Origin: Micromonospora echinospora
GTDB lineage: Bacteria; Actinomycetota; Actinomycetes; Mycobacteriales; Micromonosporaceae
DNA: 64,000 nt
Reading direction: 5' to 3'
NCBI RefSeq assembly: GCF_900091495.1
Contig: NZ_LT607413.1
Location: forward strand, 1,364,001-1,428,000
Notes under the pieces: model-generated
Databases searched by the model: none
What the model saw: the letters and a program-made list of their open reading frames with translations, nothing else
Told to the model about the DNA's origin: nothing
Part shown: piece after piece, positions 62,901 to 64,000 of the stretch
How positions within the stretch are numbered: the stretch's first letter is position 1
Layout of the letters: every line of letters starts with the position of its first letter
Translations under genes and position numbers: made by a program

Positions 62901-63518
62901 GTGACGGATTTTTCTGATGAAGCGGAAGCGGCCACCGGGACGAAGCGGCAGACCCGCGCTGACCTGCTCGCGCGCCGTCGGGCCCTGGGCGTGGCCGAGC
63001 GGGCCGCCGCCGCAGCCGCCGTCGGGGGCGTGCTGGTCGATCTGGTACGCCGGCTGCGTCCGCGCCGGATCACCGCTTACGTGCCGGTGGGCTCCGAGCC
63101 GGGCGGCGACCTGCCGGAGCTGCTGCGTGCGACGCTCCCGCCGGGGGCGGAGCTGCTGCTGCCGGTGCTCCGCGACGACCTGGACCTGGACTGGGCCGGG
63201 TACACCGGTCCGGGGGGCCTGGTCGCGGCGGGCCGGGGGATGCGGGAGCCGGCCGGCCCCCGGCTCGGGCGGGCGGCGGTGGCCGGGGCGGAGCTGGTGG
63301 TGGTGCCGGCGCTGGCGGTGGACCGGCGCGGGATCCGGCTCGGTCGGGGCGGCGGATCGTACGACCGGGCGCTGGCCCGGGTGCCCGCCGGGGCGTGGAC
63401 GGTCGCCCTGTTGCACGACGGTGAACTGGTCGACCGGTTGCCCGCCGAGCCGCACGACCGGCCGGTCCGGGCGGTGGTCACGCCGACCGGCGGGCTGCGG
63501 GAGTTGACCACACCTTGA
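62901..63518 (+). CDS. 5-formyltetrahydrofolate cyclo-ligase
   Basis: About 205 residues from the GTG at 62901 (AGGAG 7 bp upstream); an ATG-less longer frame from 62883 is less likely. The ATP- and substrate-binding motifs are RRRALGVAERAAAAAAVGGV at the N-terminus, VPALAVDRRGIRLGRGGGSY and DRALARVPAG. It converts 5-formyl-THF to 5,10-methenyl-THF. It is divergent from the cyclase gene and is followed by an FmdB-like gene, the same pair as in M. tuberculosis (Rv0992c-Rv0991c). Confidence 0.93.
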   Translation: MTDFSDEAEAATGTKRQTRADLLARRRALGVAERAAAAAAVGGVLVDLVRRLRPRRITAYVPVGSEPGGDLPELLRATLPPGAELLLPVLRDDLDLDWAGYTGPGGLVAAGRGMREPAGPRLGRAAVAGAELVVVPALAVDRRGIRLGRGGGSYDRALARVPAGAWTVALLHDGELVDRLPAEPHDRPVRAVVTPTGGLRELTTP

Positions 63519-63611
63519 CCGCCCCGGCTGGACGAACCCGGGTCGGATGACGCACCATTGGCACTCGAACAGGTCGAGTGCCAACAGGCCGTGCCAGATC
63601 CGGAGGAGAAC

Positions 63612-63995
63612 GTGCCCACGTACCAGTACGCCTGCACCGCGTGCGGCCACCAGCTCGAGGCGGTGCAGTCCTTCTCTGACGAGCCGCTGACCGAGTGCCC
63701 GGCGTGTACGGGTCGGCTGCGCAAGATGTTCAACTCGGTCGGCATCGTCTTCAAGGGCTCCGGCTTCTACCGCACCGACTCGCGCTCCTCGGGTTCGGAC
63801 TCGCTGACCGGCAGCAAGGCGGGCAAGTCCGACTCGTCGAACGGGTCGTCCGGCGGCGACTCCGGCTCGTCGTCCTCCTCGTCCTCGTCGTCCTCCTCCG
63901 GCACGACCGGCGGCAACGGCTCCGGCGGGTCGTCGGGCGGTTCCTCGGGCGGCTCGTCGGCGGCCAAGGCCCCCGCCGCCAGCTCCTCCTCCTGA
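63612..63995 (+). CDS. FmdB-type zinc-ribbon protein with Ser/Gly-rich tail (Ruc-like)
   Basis: 127 residues from the GTG at 63612 (GGAGGA upstream). The N-terminal zinc ribbon has Cys8-Cys11 and Cys29-Cys32 (YACTACGHQLE, CPACTGRLRK). From about residue 60 the chain is almost pure Ser/Gly/Ala/Lys, including a long Ser run, and is predicted disordered. The M. tuberculosis protein at the same position next to 5-FTHF cyclo-ligase (Rv0991c, Ruc) is reported as a redox-regulated chaperone with an unstructured C-terminus, so this gene is its likely counterpart. Oxidation of the four Cys would release zinc and activate the protein (from that work). Confidence 0.88.
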   Translation: MPTYQYACTACGHQLEAVQSFSDEPLTECPACTGRLRKMFNSVGIVFKGSGFYRTDSRSSGSDSLTGSKAGKSDSSNGSSGGDSGSSSSSSSSSSSGTTGGNGSGGSSGGSSGGSSAAKAPAASSSS

Positions 63996-64000
63996 CCGCA

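Overview
The window is high-GC chromosomal DNA, most likely from the actinobacterial family Micromonosporaceae (Micromonospora or a close relative). The signs are very high third-position GC, frequent GTG starts with purine-rich ribosome binding sites, and the set of actinobacterial gene families. No rRNA, CRISPR array or replication origin is present. The right half follows a conserved actinobacterial gene order that I recall from Mycobacterium tuberculosis Rv0991c-Rv1019: fmdB-like, 5-FTHF cyclo-ligase, galU, glp/moeA, rimJ, glpR/sepX, then pmt, metG, tatD, ksgA, ispE, then pth, rplY, prs, glmU and a TetR gene. Here that backbone is interrupted by accessory DNA at about 40.5-56.5 kb.

Layout. 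0-1.8 kb: a PP2C-like phosphatase (cut by the window edge) next to an HTH/sensor protein with repeated operator-like sites, then two small genes, one DivIVA-like. 1.9-4.7 kb: 2H phosphoesterase, trpS and a CorC-type CBS protein. 4.8-7.0 kb: galE-galK. 7.1-18 kb: a carbohydrate-use locus, with a secreted double beta-helix enzyme, two paralogous LacI regulators, a FAD-dependent oxidoreductase and a complete ABC sugar importer. 18-21.2 kb: sulfate activation (cysN, cysD, cysQ). 21.2-40.5 kb: housekeeping block (pth, rplY, prs, glmU, tRNA-Gln, TetR, two DUF4383 genes, an ABC-F ATPase, ispE, ksgA, tatD, metG, pmt).

40.5-51.9 kb holds secreted and accessory genes: an HNH nuclease, a phosphopantetheinyl transferase, a DUF4352 lipoprotein-like protein, an LPXTG protein, two tandem subtilases with a third vestigial copy, a LysR/VOC pair, a methyltransferase and a lamin-tail protein. 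50.8-56.1 kb contains decayed genes (a truncated receiver-like gene, a frameshifted HEAT-like gene, an integrase remnant) and a small element integrated in tRNA-Ala(CGC), whose displaced tRNA 3' end and terminator are still visible at 54.5 kb. 56.5-64 kb: the division-linked glpR/sepX, rimJ, glp and galU cluster, a diguanylate cyclase, 5-FTHF cyclo-ligase and an FmdB/Ruc-like chaperone.

Regulatory reading. Two distinct LacI operator motifs are visible. One (GCTAAT-N4-ATTAGC type) lies in front of the first LacI gene and therefore of the oxidoreductase/ABC operon. The other (GGTCATGCGCATGACC type) lies both in front of the second LacI gene and in front of the secreted enzyme 7 kb away, suggesting a split regulon. 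A family of long palindromes with a shared GCAGGGG core occurs three times, each just downstream of a gene (cysN, tatD, pmt) and in the same orientation relative to it.
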